A stretch of DNA of 64,000 bases from Hortaea werneckii. Its lineage: Eukaryota; Ascomycota; Dothideomycetes; Mycosphaerellales; Teratosphaeriaceae. A program made the translations under genes and the position numbers. The notes below the pieces were generated by a model that saw only the letters and a program-made list of their open reading frames with translations, did no database searches and was not told the DNA's origin. Below, piece by piece: positions 9,884-20,018 of this stretch (the stretch's first letter is position 1; every line of letters starts with the position of its first letter). The stretch is taken from contig JBAOKB010000093.1 in NCBI GenBank assembly GCA_037044905.1, positions 62,001-126,000 of the forward strand. The letters run 5' to 3'.

Positions 9884-11113
9884 ATGGTCAGGTGGAATCA
9901 CTCATTGACTTCTTCTGCACTCTTCCTCTCACTCTTCATCCTGGCTGCAAGCTTCCTGCCCACCATCTTCCCTCGTCTGCGCCTATTGACCACTCACCTC
10001 ACCCCACCTGTCCTCTCCCGCAGCAGACATATTAGCACCATGTCTTCCAACTACGAACAGGAGCTGAACGTCGCTCTCCTCGCAGTCCAGAGAGCCACTC
10101 AGCTGACCAAGTCCGTCTTCCACCAAAACGCCAAGGGCACCTTGAACAAGAGCGACGCATCCCCTGTCACCATCGGCGACTTCGGCGCCCAAGCCCTGAT
10201 CATCTCCGCCCTGCAGGCCAACTTCCCCAATGATGAGATCGTGGCCGAAGAAGAAGCCAAGGACCTGCGGGAGAACAGCCAATTAAGAGATCTAGTCTAC
10301 GGGTTGACGCAGGAGGCCAAGCTCTCAGATGCTACGGCCGAGCAGACTCTCGGAGGCCCTATCGCCAGTGCAGACAAGATGCTCGACATTATCGACAAGG
10401 GCGACAGCAAGGGCGGCAACAGCGGCAGGATCTGGGCCATCGACCCCATTGACGGTACTAAGGGCTTCCTGCGCGGCGGCCAGTACGCCGTCTGTCTCGC
10501 GCTCATGGTCGACGGCGACGTGAAGGTAGGCGTACTGGGCTGCCCGAACCTGCCGGTCTCGGACTCCGAGCCCCTACGCGAAGGCATCGGGGCCGACGCC
10601 AGCGACGAGGAAGGCAAATTCGGGGTTCTCTTCTCCGCCGTGCAAAACCAAGGGGCTCAGAGCCGGCCTCTCAGCAAAGCCGGGCTCACCCCACCCCACC
10701 CCATCAGCATGAAACCCATCTCGAACGTCTCAGACGCCACTTTCTGCGAATCCGTCGAAGCCGGCCACTCCTCCCAAGGCGACGCGGCCAACATCGCCCA
10801 AAAACTCGGCATCACCAAACCCTCGGTGCGCATGGACAGCCAAGCGAAATACGCCTCGATCGCGCGCGGGGCGGGCGACCTGTACCTCCGCTTGCCGGTG
10901 CGGAAGGACTACGTGGAGAAGATCTGGGACCATGCGGCGGGGGATCTGATCGTGAGGGAGGCAGGCGGGCAGGTCACGGATGTGGAGGGGAAACGGTTGG
11001 ATTTTAGTCTGGGCAGGACGTTGAAGGAGAATAAGGGGGTGATTGCTGCGCCTAAGGATGTGCATGCAAGGGTGATTCAGGCGGTGGGGGAGGTGTTGGG
11101 TGCGAAGCAGTAA
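9884..11113 (+). CDS. MET22: 3'(2'),5'-bisphosphate nucleotidase
   Basis: This enzyme hydrolyses 3'-phosphoadenosine 5'-phosphate to AMP, clearing the by-product of sulfate assimilation; it is the lithium- and sodium-sensitive Hal2/Met22 target. The inositol-monophosphatase fold marks are present: DEIVAEEEA (metal-binding Glu), WAIDPIDGTKGFLRGGQYAV (metal-binding Asp pair), and KIWDHAAGDLIVREAGG. From the ATG at 10040 (MSSNYEQEL) the protein is 357 aa, the usual length of the family. An in-frame ATG at 9884 adds 52 residues with a hydrophobic helix followed by Arg-rich sequence and no acids, which might target a minority form to a membrane or organelle. I prefer 10040 for the main product. 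There are no introns. Confidence 0.93.
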   Translation: MVRWNHSLTSSALFLSLFILAASFLPTIFPRLRLLTTHLTPPVLSRSRHISTMSSNYEQELNVALLAVQRATQLTKSVFHQNAKGTLNKSDASPVTIGDFGAQALIISALQANFPNDEIVAEEEAKDLRENSQLRDLVYGLTQEAKLSDATAEQTLGGPIASADKMLDIIDKGDSKGGNSGRIWAIDPIDGTKGFLRGGQYAVCLALMVDGDVKVGVLGCPNLPVSDSEPLREGIGADASDEEGKFGVLFSAVQNQGAQSRPLSKAGLTPPHPISMKPISNVSDATFCESVEAGHSSQGDAANIAQKLGITKPSVRMDSQAKYASIARGAGDLYLRLPVRKDYVEKIWDHAAGDLIVREAGGQVTDVEGKRLDFSLGRTLKENKGVIAAPKDVHARVIQAVGEVLGAKQ

Positions 11114-11276
11114 GAGGAGATGGGGAGGATGTTTGGATGGGGGTAGATTTAGGATGTAGGGGTTTTTTGGTTGTTTAGAGGGACTTTTTGTTCCTCTTTG
11201 CTCTTATCCCCATTTTCTTCCTATTTTCCTTTTTACTTTTCCTTTTTGGTTTCGCTCTTACTACAGTATTGCACGT

Positions 11277-11311
<35 letters not shown>

Positions 11312-11592
11312 AATCTTATCCGACGATTGATTCGAATGCAGCATGAGGCCGTCTACATAATACTGTGTAGGGTCTCTTTAGAGTGCATGCTTTGACGAAT
11401 AGTTAATGGTGAATTGAGTAAACCGACAGTTATTCGCCATTAAAGCTTAAGCAGCTCGGGGATGGCAGCCGAGCGGAGGTTTTCCGTGCTGGCTTTCCAA
11501 ACGTCCATTCTAGGACAGCTTCAGTAAATCGATATCGACTTGATGGCAGGCCCGGCGGAGGAGTCGTAGCAGCAATATTAGCAGCAGCCACC
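11114..11592. other. Intergenic with T31 tract
   Basis: This holds the 3' end of MET22 and the promoter of the ataxin-10 homologue. A 31-base poly-T run lies at 11280-11310. No gene is supported. Confidence 0.65.
11280..11310. repeat. Poly-T run (31 nt)
   Basis: This is an uninterrupted run of 31 T about 280 bases before the start codon of the ataxin-10 homologue. Confidence 0.95.
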
Positions 11593-14500
11593 ATGGCGCG
11601 AGACCCGGACCACGATGAACGGGTCAGACGGGCGCACGCGGTCCTGGTGCGTCTCGTCCTGCCGCCGTATGCGATCCACTTCAAAAGCCCGAGCTACATG
11701 CGCCCTCACACCCTCGACCTGCTCGATCGCAAAGTCTGCAAGGAGACGCTCAAGAGCACTGCGCAGGAGGCGGCGGTGCGGTTGGCGATCGGCACCGATG
11801 TCAAGTTCTGGACGGAGCTGGTCGTCCTGTTCAAGGCCGCCATCCCCAGCCTGGAGCGGAGGAGCTTCACCATCTGGGACCCAAGCAGTGTCGACTACGA
11901 GAGCACGAGCGGAGCGCTTATCGCGAGTCACTACCCCGGTCTGTGGAAGGATCTCGAGCGGCTGAACGACCTAGTCAGTATAAGCCGGAACGTCTTGACT
12001 TTGGGTCCCGCTGCGCAGTCCCTGGCCGCCGAGCATCAGGTAGACTCAGAAATCTTCCGGCTGATCAACTGCTGCGTCCGGGTGACTGCGCGGGGATACG
12101 ATGGGGAGGCCGGGACAGGCGAGGAGGAGAAATGGCAATGGATCGTGAATGCGTACAAGAAACTGCTCATCACGAGCTTGCAATTCCTCAACAACCTGGT
12201 GGCGCAGAACGAGAGGGGGAAACTGATGCTGTGGATTGCCCTCTTCGACCAGCACATCAACGACCCCGGTGCCTTGATCACCGCCGATGATATCCCCGAG
12301 ACAAGCCGGACGAGCCTCGCAGACCTGCCTTCGAATCCCTCTGAGCGGCCGCAACATCCCTATTCCTCTGAAGATATCCTCATCGCGTATGGGACCAATG
12401 GCATGCGGACGATCAGCGAGATCGAGCCCGATCATGTCGCCTGGGACGAGATCGCCGACCTCCGCGCCTATCCGCCTCCAGCATACATCCAAAACGCAGT
12501 CTCGACTTGGGAAAAGGAGCCAGAAAGAGCGCAAGAATTATTAGAAGGCAACGGCTACGTCTTCTTTGCGAAGCGGACCCGGTTCCGGGTTATCGATGCG
12601 TACAGGAACCAGCTGAAACGCGATCCGAGATGGATCGAGCTTCACCATGAAGTGGCGAAATGCTGGGCGACAGAGTTGAACGAGCAGGATAAGGAGTACT
12701 GGCAAGGTCTATATGAAGATGCGTTGGCGAGATATAAAGCAGACATGGCCGTATTTGAGGCCAAGCTTGTTGCGCTTCGTTCGCGGAAGAAGGAGGGCAT
12801 TTCTTACGATATGCGACAGGATTACGACGATGATGCGGGCGAGTTGCCTTCGGAGAGCAGGATTCAGGAGCTGGAAGATGAGATTACGGAGCAGTTGAGG
12901 GAACGAGAGGATCGGGAGAATGAGCTGCCGGCGGACGACTACGATCTTGATGGATCGCTGCGCTTCACCGATCAGAACTTACAGAGCCGACCAGTGGTAC
13001 CGGACGATCTCAAAATGCTTTTTACGGCCTCCGCTGGGACGAGGATTCTGGAGTCGGGGAAAACAGAACTCCTGAAAAGGTTAGAGGGCTATGCACCGCC
13101 TGATCCGAATCTGCCGCCTTCTCGAAACCCGGATGGCGTGACGACTCGGCCTGTACATCGCGATCCGGGAGGGAACGAATTAGAGAGGACTAGGAGTATG
13201 TCTCGCTCGCCAGTGTTCGGCCTGCATCGGAATGGGCCGCGGAGTAGAGATGAAGTGGGGCCCTGGGTGCGGATGAACGAGGGCCGGCGGAGGGAAGACA
13301 TGCGACCTCTCCCGCCTCCACCTTCTCCTACTGAATATCCGGATCAGGACTATGAATTACATGCTGGTCGTCCAGGTGTCGCTACGGTTGAAGACGACGA
13401 TGGAGAGGACAGGCATGTGGCTGAGGACGAGATTGATGAGGAAGGGGAGGGCGAAGAGGAGGAAGAAGACGAAGAGGAGGAAGAGGAGGAGGAGGAAGAT
13501 GAAGAAGAGGATGAGGAAGAGGAAGATTATCCTGGCTCTACAGAAGATGGACGAGGATTGCTGACTGACGTACCCCTTATCCTTGGTCCCTCAGAGATTG
13601 AAGTCTTACCCATGCTTATCATGTCCGGCATTGTGCCTCCCCTCCCCAACTCATCAGGTGCACCGTCAACTCTCACCGAGGGAGAGCGGACCGCTATCGA
13701 GAACATGCACGCCGTCCGGACTCACCTCCTGCTCTCTCAGTCCAATGGGCGTAACCTGCTCAGAGAGCTGCTCATATTCGTTGCAGCCTGGGATCTCAGA
13801 GAGGAGGAACTGTATTTCAAGTTTATGGTCAAGATCATGGAAGCCATCTTAAAGAACGGCTTAATGCCATACGCATACCATGCTTTCCGCGATCGGTCAC
13901 GGAGCAAGGACATCATATCGCCCGCCCAAGCCGTCATCATGAAGCTACTAACTTGCATCTTCCGAAGCCGCGGCGAGGCAAGCAAAGCAGCCGGTAGGGA
14001 CCCGATCCACCAGCAGAACGGCAAGATCTCTGGCTCCGACGTCGAAGACATCAATGAGCGCAGGAGAGCCCTTGCCGCCCATGTCCCGAGCCGAGTCGAC
14101 CTGCACATCCTGAACTTCATCTTTACCGAGTTCCGGCAGCATATCATCCCGCAGACTTGCGCGTTGATTTTCCTCCAAGGCCAGATTCACGCGGGACGGG
14201 CGAGCCCCGAGGACTTCCCGCTGAATCTGTGGGACATGGAGAGGATGTACGAAGGCGTGTATCAGTATTTGGAGTTCTTTGCTGTCTTGACCGAAGAGGG
14301 CGTGTGGAAAGGTATTCTGGCTGAGTGGGAGATGGCTTCCGAATTGGTCACTTTACTGAGAGAGCTGGAAGGTGGCGGTGAAAGGGGATACGGGGAGGTT
14401 CAGCTGCGTTATACCAAGGGTGGCGCCATCGGTATTCCCAAGCGACTTCCTAGCAGTCAACAGCTCGCTCACCATGCAGCGATGGGCGGTGGCGGTGTGC

Positions 14501-15604
14501 AGCTGCCGCAGAGGAGTCTTAGTGCGGATGCTGCGTTGCCGACAGGACAGATGATGGGCCAGCAACAGGCTCAGCAGGCGCCTGCAGTGGCTGTCGAAAG
14601 GCCGTTTGATATGGAAGCCCCAAGCGCTTCCGCTGCTGACGTGCCGACTACGCTTCCACCCCTCCCGCTTCACCCTCCACCGATGTCCGGACAGCAGCCC
14701 ATATTCGAAGCTGAGACCCCTCTCGCATACCCTGAGGATCCGATCGTGGCGCCTTTGGGCGGAGAAAGTCTGCATCCGGTCACTCCACTCCATGCCGCAG
14801 ATCAAGATGAGCCATCCGACTTCGAATGGCGGAACTTGAAGAAACTTGCCGTCCTTGTTCTGTCCTCCCTCATCTGGAAGAATAAGAAGGTTCAAGACCA
14901 AGTCCGATCATATGGCGGCCTGGAAGCGCTAGTGAGCTGCTGTCGACACGATGAAAATAACCCCTACATCCGCGAGCACGCCATCATGTGTCTCCGCTTC
15001 GCCGTCGAAGGCTGCGAAGAAAACGCCAAGGTGATCCGGGAGATGGCTTCGGAACAGCGAAACCGTCAACAGGAGCGCGGAAGACAGCAAGCCCGTCTCA
15101 TGGGCGGTACGGTCACCCTCGATCCCGAAATGACCGGCGTCCCCCAGGAAGTCCTCGAGACGAGCGGGTACGAAACCTTCATGGACACGAAGGGGCAAGT
15201 AGGACTTCGCCGGAAAGAAGGACAGGGCTCTTCACAGCAGCACCCTGCCTCCTCCTCATCAAGCGGTCCAGCAACTGCAGCGGGTCCCTCAACAGCATCA
15301 TCGCTTACCACCTCCAACCCCGCTGCGGCCGGTGTCACGAAACCCCCTCACCACCCTCCGCCCCCCCCCCCGCCTATCCGCAACGAAACTCACAGCGGAG
15401 AAAGCCGCCGAGCTCATGCAGAACGCCCTCCGCGATTTGCCGCTGGGCGACAAACTCGTGACGGACAAGCAGAAAGCGGAAGCGCTGGCGAAACTCGATC
15501 GTGCGTTTGAGAGCACGGAGAATGCTTTGGGTCGACGCCGGGGAGGCGGAAGCGGAGGCAGCGGGGGCAGCGGCTTCCCCCAGTCCCACGCTCCCCAGCA
15601 GTGA
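11593..15604 (+). CDS. CTR86: Ataxin-10 homologue (Ctr86-like)
   Basis: This is the large fungal ataxin-10/Ctr86 protein, a cytosolic helical-repeat protein of poorly defined role. The N-terminal 400 residues are helical. A long acidic block lies at about residues 617-645. The ataxin-10 domain lies at about 1075-1165 (KLAVLVLSSLIWKNKKVQDQ, then NNPYIREHAIMCLRFAVEG). The first frame stops at 15510 after a Pro run, but a sensible tail (EKAAELMQNALRDLPLGDKL) continues in the next frame to the TGA at 15602-15604. Two explanations fit. One is a 64-nt intron at 15332-15395 (GTGTCA..CACAG), which restores the frame exactly. The other is one extra C in the C11 run at 15361-15371. The start at 11593 follows ccaccATGG, a strong context. 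The stop is in a readthrough-prone context (see next entry). Confidence 0.88.
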
Positions 15605-15745
15605 CTAGATGGGTCGGAGCTGCGGCAGTGGGATGCTGCGCGGGATCGGCTGAGGATGTTGCTGGATGAGGCGTTGAGGATGCATTGGTCTGTTGCTGCT
15701 TCTTCGTCGTCGAGTGTGGGGACGGCGGGGAGGCGGTCGGGATAA
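15602..15745 (+). other. Candidate stop-codon readthrough extension
   Basis: The stop of the ataxin-10 homologue reads TGA CTA G, the context known to give high readthrough in animals and fungi. The same frame then stays open for 46 codons to a TAA at 15743. The predicted extension is not random in look: an amphipathic, charged helix (ELRQWDAARDRLRMLLDEAL) is followed by a Ser-rich tail. It does not end in a peroxisomal PTS1 tripeptide. Codon use resembles the gene upstream. Confidence 0.5.
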
Positions 15746-16139
15746 GGGAAAGAAGGCAGGGGAAGGGACTTTGTGTGGGTAAAGAGAGGGGGAAACTGTG
15801 TGCGGTTTACAGAGTGTTGGTCTTGGTGTTGGGGAATGTATATGAATAAGATACCCTGTACGTTTTTTACTACTGTGATGTGAGAGGCCTTTTTGGGGAT
15901 GGTTTCTCTTGGGTTAATATTGAGTTTGCTGAAAGGGGGGAATTCGAGAGGGATTTTTCGAGTGCTAGAAGTTTTACAGGAACAACACCTGGGGCTCCAA
16001 GGATGGCATGAAGGATGGAAGATGATTGAATTTTTTTGGGACTAGTGCACTGCATCATCAAAACATTACAGGTCCACAGCGAGCCCCCTTCGACGATCGT
16101 GAGTCCCCTCCTCGCTTTCCTCGAAAGAAAGCAAACCCA
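15746..16139. other. Intergenic between convergent genes
   Basis: This is the shared 3' region of the ataxin-10 homologue and the lactone oxidase gene. Nothing beyond AT-rich untranslated sequence is seen. Confidence 0.65.
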
Positions 16140-17621
16140 TCAAAGCCGACCCCTGAACATCTCCTCAAAGAACTCATTCAAGAACATGCCCTCGGGATCA
16201 AACTCCTTCCGCACGCCCAAAAACTCCTTCAGCGCATCCTGATCGCACGACTCAGCATAGTAAGTCTGCGCAGCATCAACCGTCTTATTAACATGCGGGA
16301 TACCACCATGCTGGATCGCCAGCTCGCCAAACGCTTTCCGGAACTCCTTCCATTTCGGGTCCTTGGGGTCGTGGTGTTCCGGGTCAACGACGACCATATT
16401 CGAGTTCCTGCTGCGGGAGAGCAGCGAGTTGCTGTCCTGCTTGATGAAGTAGACGATCGTTGGCAGGACGATGAGGAAGTCGTGTTCGGTGCGGAAGCGG
16501 TGGAGGAGGTCCCGATATGCGCGCACCATCCCTGGCCAGTTCGCCTCGGGGAACGCCCAGTCGTGGAATTCGAAGTTGGGGTCGTCTTCCGCGTAGAGTA
16601 TGCCGCGGTCGTTGGGGTTGATGACGAACTCGCTGCCGCGGAGGGCGTCGAGTGGGCCTTGAAGGAGGAAGTTGCTCAAGGCCTCGGCGTTGTGAGGGTG
16701 AAGGTGTAAGCCCGCTAGAGCTTGGGTGGCTGGCAAGACAAGGCTGGTAAACAGATTGACGGCCTTGCTCTCCAGTGAGTTGGTCAGAGGGTGAGGCGGG
16801 CAGATGTTCACGTCCTGGAACTTGCGGTGTTGGATCAGGATCGTATCCACGTTCTGGAAAATGAGGGCGAAGGCTTGATCAGAGGAAGCCCGCAGCTTTT
16901 CCATTTCGCCGTCGAAGTCGTTCAAGAAGTGACCAATCTCTTGAGTCTCATAGGTGAAGAGCAAAGACCGAACAGGCCAGATCCGGAGGGTGACCTCGCA
17001 AACCACACCGAACAAGCCAAAGTGGGATCGGATAGCAGAAAGGTACTGCTGATTTTGTTGCTCTGAGATCTCAAGCAGCTCGCCGGTGCTAGTGACCAGC
17101 TTGATACCTACGACAAAGGACGAGACCTGAGCTGAATCGGCCAGGGAAGAGTCGTTGGCATGGGTTCCACTGACAGCGCCAAAGTGGAAGTTGCCGTATT
17201 CGAGAACAACGGGAGGTTGGTAGCCGAGAGGCTTTAGGTAGTCGCAGAGCTTGTTCAATGGCACCCCAGCTTGGACCGTCACGGTAAGGTTATCCTTGTC
17301 GATCGAGCGGATTTCCTTCATATTCTCATTGGAGAGAATAATGTCGTTCCCCACGAAACAGGGGGTGATGGAGTGCATAGCTCCAACAACTCTGACTTTG
17401 GCATTGTCGGCATTCGCCTGCTTGACGATGGCTTGGACCTCTTCGATGCTCTTGGGCTTCTTGAACTTGGAGTCCTGGACATCAAACTTGATTTCGTCGT
17501 TCCAATTGATGAGTGTAGGCATTTTGGATAGATGTGAATATTTCAATAGACGGTCCGCAAGACTAGTGACCAAAGACTTGGCTTGAAAGATGGCGAAGGC
17601 CAGTTCCGTTGGAATAGGCAT
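16140..17621 (-). CDS. FAD-linked sugar 1,4-lactone oxidase (ALO/GLO family)
   Basis: This is a flavoprotein of the aldono-lactone oxidase family, which oxidises lactones such as D-arabinono-1,4-lactone to ascorbate-type products and yields hydrogen peroxide. The N-terminal half is an FAD-binding domain: VRVVGAMHSIT carries the histidine position that bears covalent FAD in many members, followed by GNFHFGAVSGTHAND and SHFGLFGVVCEVTLRIWPV. The C-terminal half has the ALO-type domain and ends near EFDPEGMFLNEFFEEMF. The length of 493 aa is typical. A second in-frame ATG at about 17522 (MPTLINWND) may be the true start, since the first 33 residues are weakly hydrophobic and not obviously conserved. 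There is no intron. Exact substrate is not decidable. Confidence 0.85.
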   Translation of the reverse strand: MPIPTELAFAIFQAKSLVTSLADRLLKYSHLSKMPTLINWNDEIKFDVQDSKFKKPKSIEEVQAIVKQANADNAKVRVVGAMHSITPCFVGNDIILSNENMKEIRSIDKDNLTVTVQAGVPLNKLCDYLKPLGYQPPVVLEYGNFHFGAVSGTHANDSSLADSAQVSSFVVGIKLVTSTGELLEISEQQNQQYLSAIRSHFGLFGVVCEVTLRIWPVRSLLFTYETQEIGHFLNDFDGEMEKLRASSDQAFALIFQNVDTILIQHRKFQDVNICPPHPLTNSLESKAVNLFTSLVLPATQALAGLHLHPHNAEALSNFLLQGPLDALRGSEFVINPNDRGILYAEDDPNFEFHDWAFPEANWPGMVRAYRDLLHRFRTEHDFLIVLPTIVYFIKQDSNSLLSRSRNSNMVVVDPEHHDPKDPKWKEFRKAFGELAIQHGGIPHVNKTVDAAQTYYAESCDQDALKEFLGVRKEFDPEGMFLNEFFEEMFRGRL

Positions 17622-18669
17622 TTATATCAGCCCCAGCGGACCACTGCAATCATGTGAATAGGTTGCTCCAGCTGAAATCTGCGTATCCTGAGTGAAAATC
17701 ATGAAGCACGCTTACAGGACCTTGAACCAATTGAACCGGTCTGCAGAGTGCAGTCTTACATCCTGACTACTTCTGCATGCTTCTCGTTGGGACGGTGCGT
17801 ATTGCGGAGTGAGAGCACACCGGGAGTGCCTACTGGCCAGTATGCATTACGAAAATGAAGCTGAAACGCAATATGCTGCAGTACCAGAGTTGGAAAGCTG
17901 CTGGTGAGTGTGCTGATGCGAAGTGGAGTGATTCATATCCATGCCACTCTTGCACATGGGATACGAGGTGGTGAGACAGGCGAGGTTGCTGCCTTCTGCG
18001 TCTGTGTTCGTATATGGTACCATGCTCAGCTCGTGCATTTCTGAGATGCATCGAGGCGTTGACCTGCAAGAGCAAAGGGGCTGGCTAAGCAGCTGAAGTG
18101 CAGACTCTGAACCATGGGCTTAGGAGCTGCAGGCTGATATGGTTGTTACGTCCGCGGATATCCAGGATCCCGTTCAACTGGCTGGTTGTGATCATTTTCA
18201 AAGTACCATTGGTGTCGAACTCCACTTTGGCTGGACTGTTACAGAGCCCTGTGGATTGTGCAGCCAATGCGCCAACACCTCTATGACTGCCTTAAGTAGT
18301 GCTACTATGCAGACTCATGGGGTGGTGACAAGCAAATTGAGCGATTCGCAGTAAGCTGGGCACATTTCTCCACAATCTGACGCGGCAGCGAGCCTGTCAC
18401 GCTCCAATTCGATCCTCTGATGAAACAAAGTCACATTGAACGAACCAGCAATTGTAGAATGAAACACGAGTACTAACTCCCAGCAAGACCCATGATGCTC
18501 TAGCTTCGCTAAACCGCTATATCTCCACAAAGCCATGTGACAGCCAAGTTCAAGTCCGATCTATACGGTGCATATTCCGATGTCCTTGAGCCTTCTCTTC
18601 GGAGACCGAAAGGGCCCATTGAAGACAACGGACCAAAAGTGAACTTGCTGCACATTCAAGCTATGTAAC
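17622..18669. other. Intergenic, about 1 kb, no gene seen
   Basis: Small open frames exist on both strands (for example minus 18085-18267 and 18315-18536), but they do not join by plausible splicing or show a domain. A decayed gene cannot be ruled out. Confidence 0.5.
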
Positions 18670-19441
18670 TCAACCGAGAACGATAAAGACCATAAGCTTC
18701 GCAGCATAAACCAGCAAACCCACCAAAGTCCGCGTGTTGTTGTTGTTCAAAATTCTCTCTGGGATCCTCTCTTCCTCATAGAAAGGGATCAAGACATCTT
18801 GCGTCAACCGGCCGCCAGTGTCAGCCGTATTGAGGAAAGAGACTGTCTGCACAATGTTGACAAACCAGAGATTCCAAGGCAAGGCGACACCACCATCTGC
18901 TTTGCGTTCCCTTTTCCGTCGGTTGTAAGATCGAGCAAGCGATCGCACCGTTACGGGTCCGCCGCGAGCGTCCTTCAGCATTGCCTGAAGCATGGCGGGC
19001 TGAAAGGTGTAATTGTCGCCCTGGCGTGCGTCGAGCCGAGTCAAAGAGGCATCGTGCTCAATGTAGTTATGACGACGCATGTCGACCAGGTCGAAAGTGC
19101 CATCCGGACGGAGAATCTGATTCAGAGGTCTTGAGATGGCGGAAGCCAAGGCTTTGTCTTGATGCAAGCTGGTCATCAATGCCTCTTCGACTTGATGGAT
19201 GGTCATGTTCTTCCCATCGCGAGGTCTCTGTGCTGTCAGACAAGTTTGTTCATTAGACTGATCACCTTACTTACAGATAGCCATGATTAGCCAAAGCGTT
19301 CAAAGCTGGACATGGACCACGGTCTTGAATGTCCCCTCGGATATATTGATGATGAGATGCGCTGTTGGTGACGTGTGAATCCTGATTGTCTGTGTCCTTG
19401 ACGAAGTAGCTTTTGCAAAGGTCAACGAATCCAAGATACAT
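18670..19441 (-). CDS. Heme-thiolate peroxidase (Peroxidase_2 / peroxygenase family)
   Basis: This belongs to the chloroperoxidase and unspecific peroxygenase family, heme enzymes that use hydrogen peroxide to oxygenate or halogenate substrates. The model has two exons, 19441-19275 and 19225-18670, with a 49-nt intron, and gives 240 aa. Exon 1 supplies the heme-ligand cysteine motif RGPCPALNALANHGYL. The spliced junction continues LPRDGKNMTIHQVEEAL. Exon 2 has the EHDASLTRLD motif with the catalytic acid. The C-terminus ends in a hydrophobic segment (LVGLLVYAAKLMVFIVLG) that could anchor the enzyme to a membrane, and no clear secretion signal is seen. It diverges from the alpha-dioxygenase-like gene and may share its promoter region. 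The size fits the short class of the family. Confidence 0.85.
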
Positions 19442-20018
19442 TTCTGACCAGAGTAAGTATGAGAATGAAGCAGAGTGAGGAAAGATGCCGGTTGCAAGCG
19501 GTTGTAATTGAGTCTTCCCACAACGAAAAGGTCAAGGAATCAACATCACACTGGCCTGGCTGATGGTCCCATACAATATATGTGACCCGATCCATTTAGT
19601 AAAAGGGCTTTCCGATGTACAAGGTACGGCTGAGAGGGCGTCGTACCGCACGCGCGCCTCAGCCTGGGCCTGCACCCCGCTCCGCCCATCCCGCAGCAAT
19701 TCAGCTATCTGCAGTCAGCTGGAGATTGAGGAGCTGGCTGAAAGTGTACCTAGTCATCCATTGATTCGGGAAATTGATGTTGCTGCTGACCGCAGCCACG
19801 CTGAGAGGCGTATGCGCCTCCTGCGCCCAGGAAATTGGCTGTCCCATCGAGTGATGTTGATAGGTGCCCTCGAAGAGAGCTCGATGCGTGACCTATTGTG
19901 GATCATACTATCACTGGACTGGGCTGAGAAGAACCCTACAAGACATATATGTTCCTCTAGGGTGGTATTGGCATTTGCAGACCGTCATCGTAGAGACTGA
20001 ATTCCAGCCTGGATAACA
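19442..20018. promoter_or_regulatory. Shared divergent promoter region
   Basis: These 577 bases separate the start codons of two divergent heme-enzyme genes and must contain both promoters. A 145-codon open frame on the plus strand (19563-20000) has no domain or conserved look and is treated as chance. I could not identify a specific factor site with confidence. Confidence 0.55.

Noticed and set aside
19563..20000. 145-codon ORF in the divergent promoter
   Set aside because: No conserved look, and placed where two promoters must lie.
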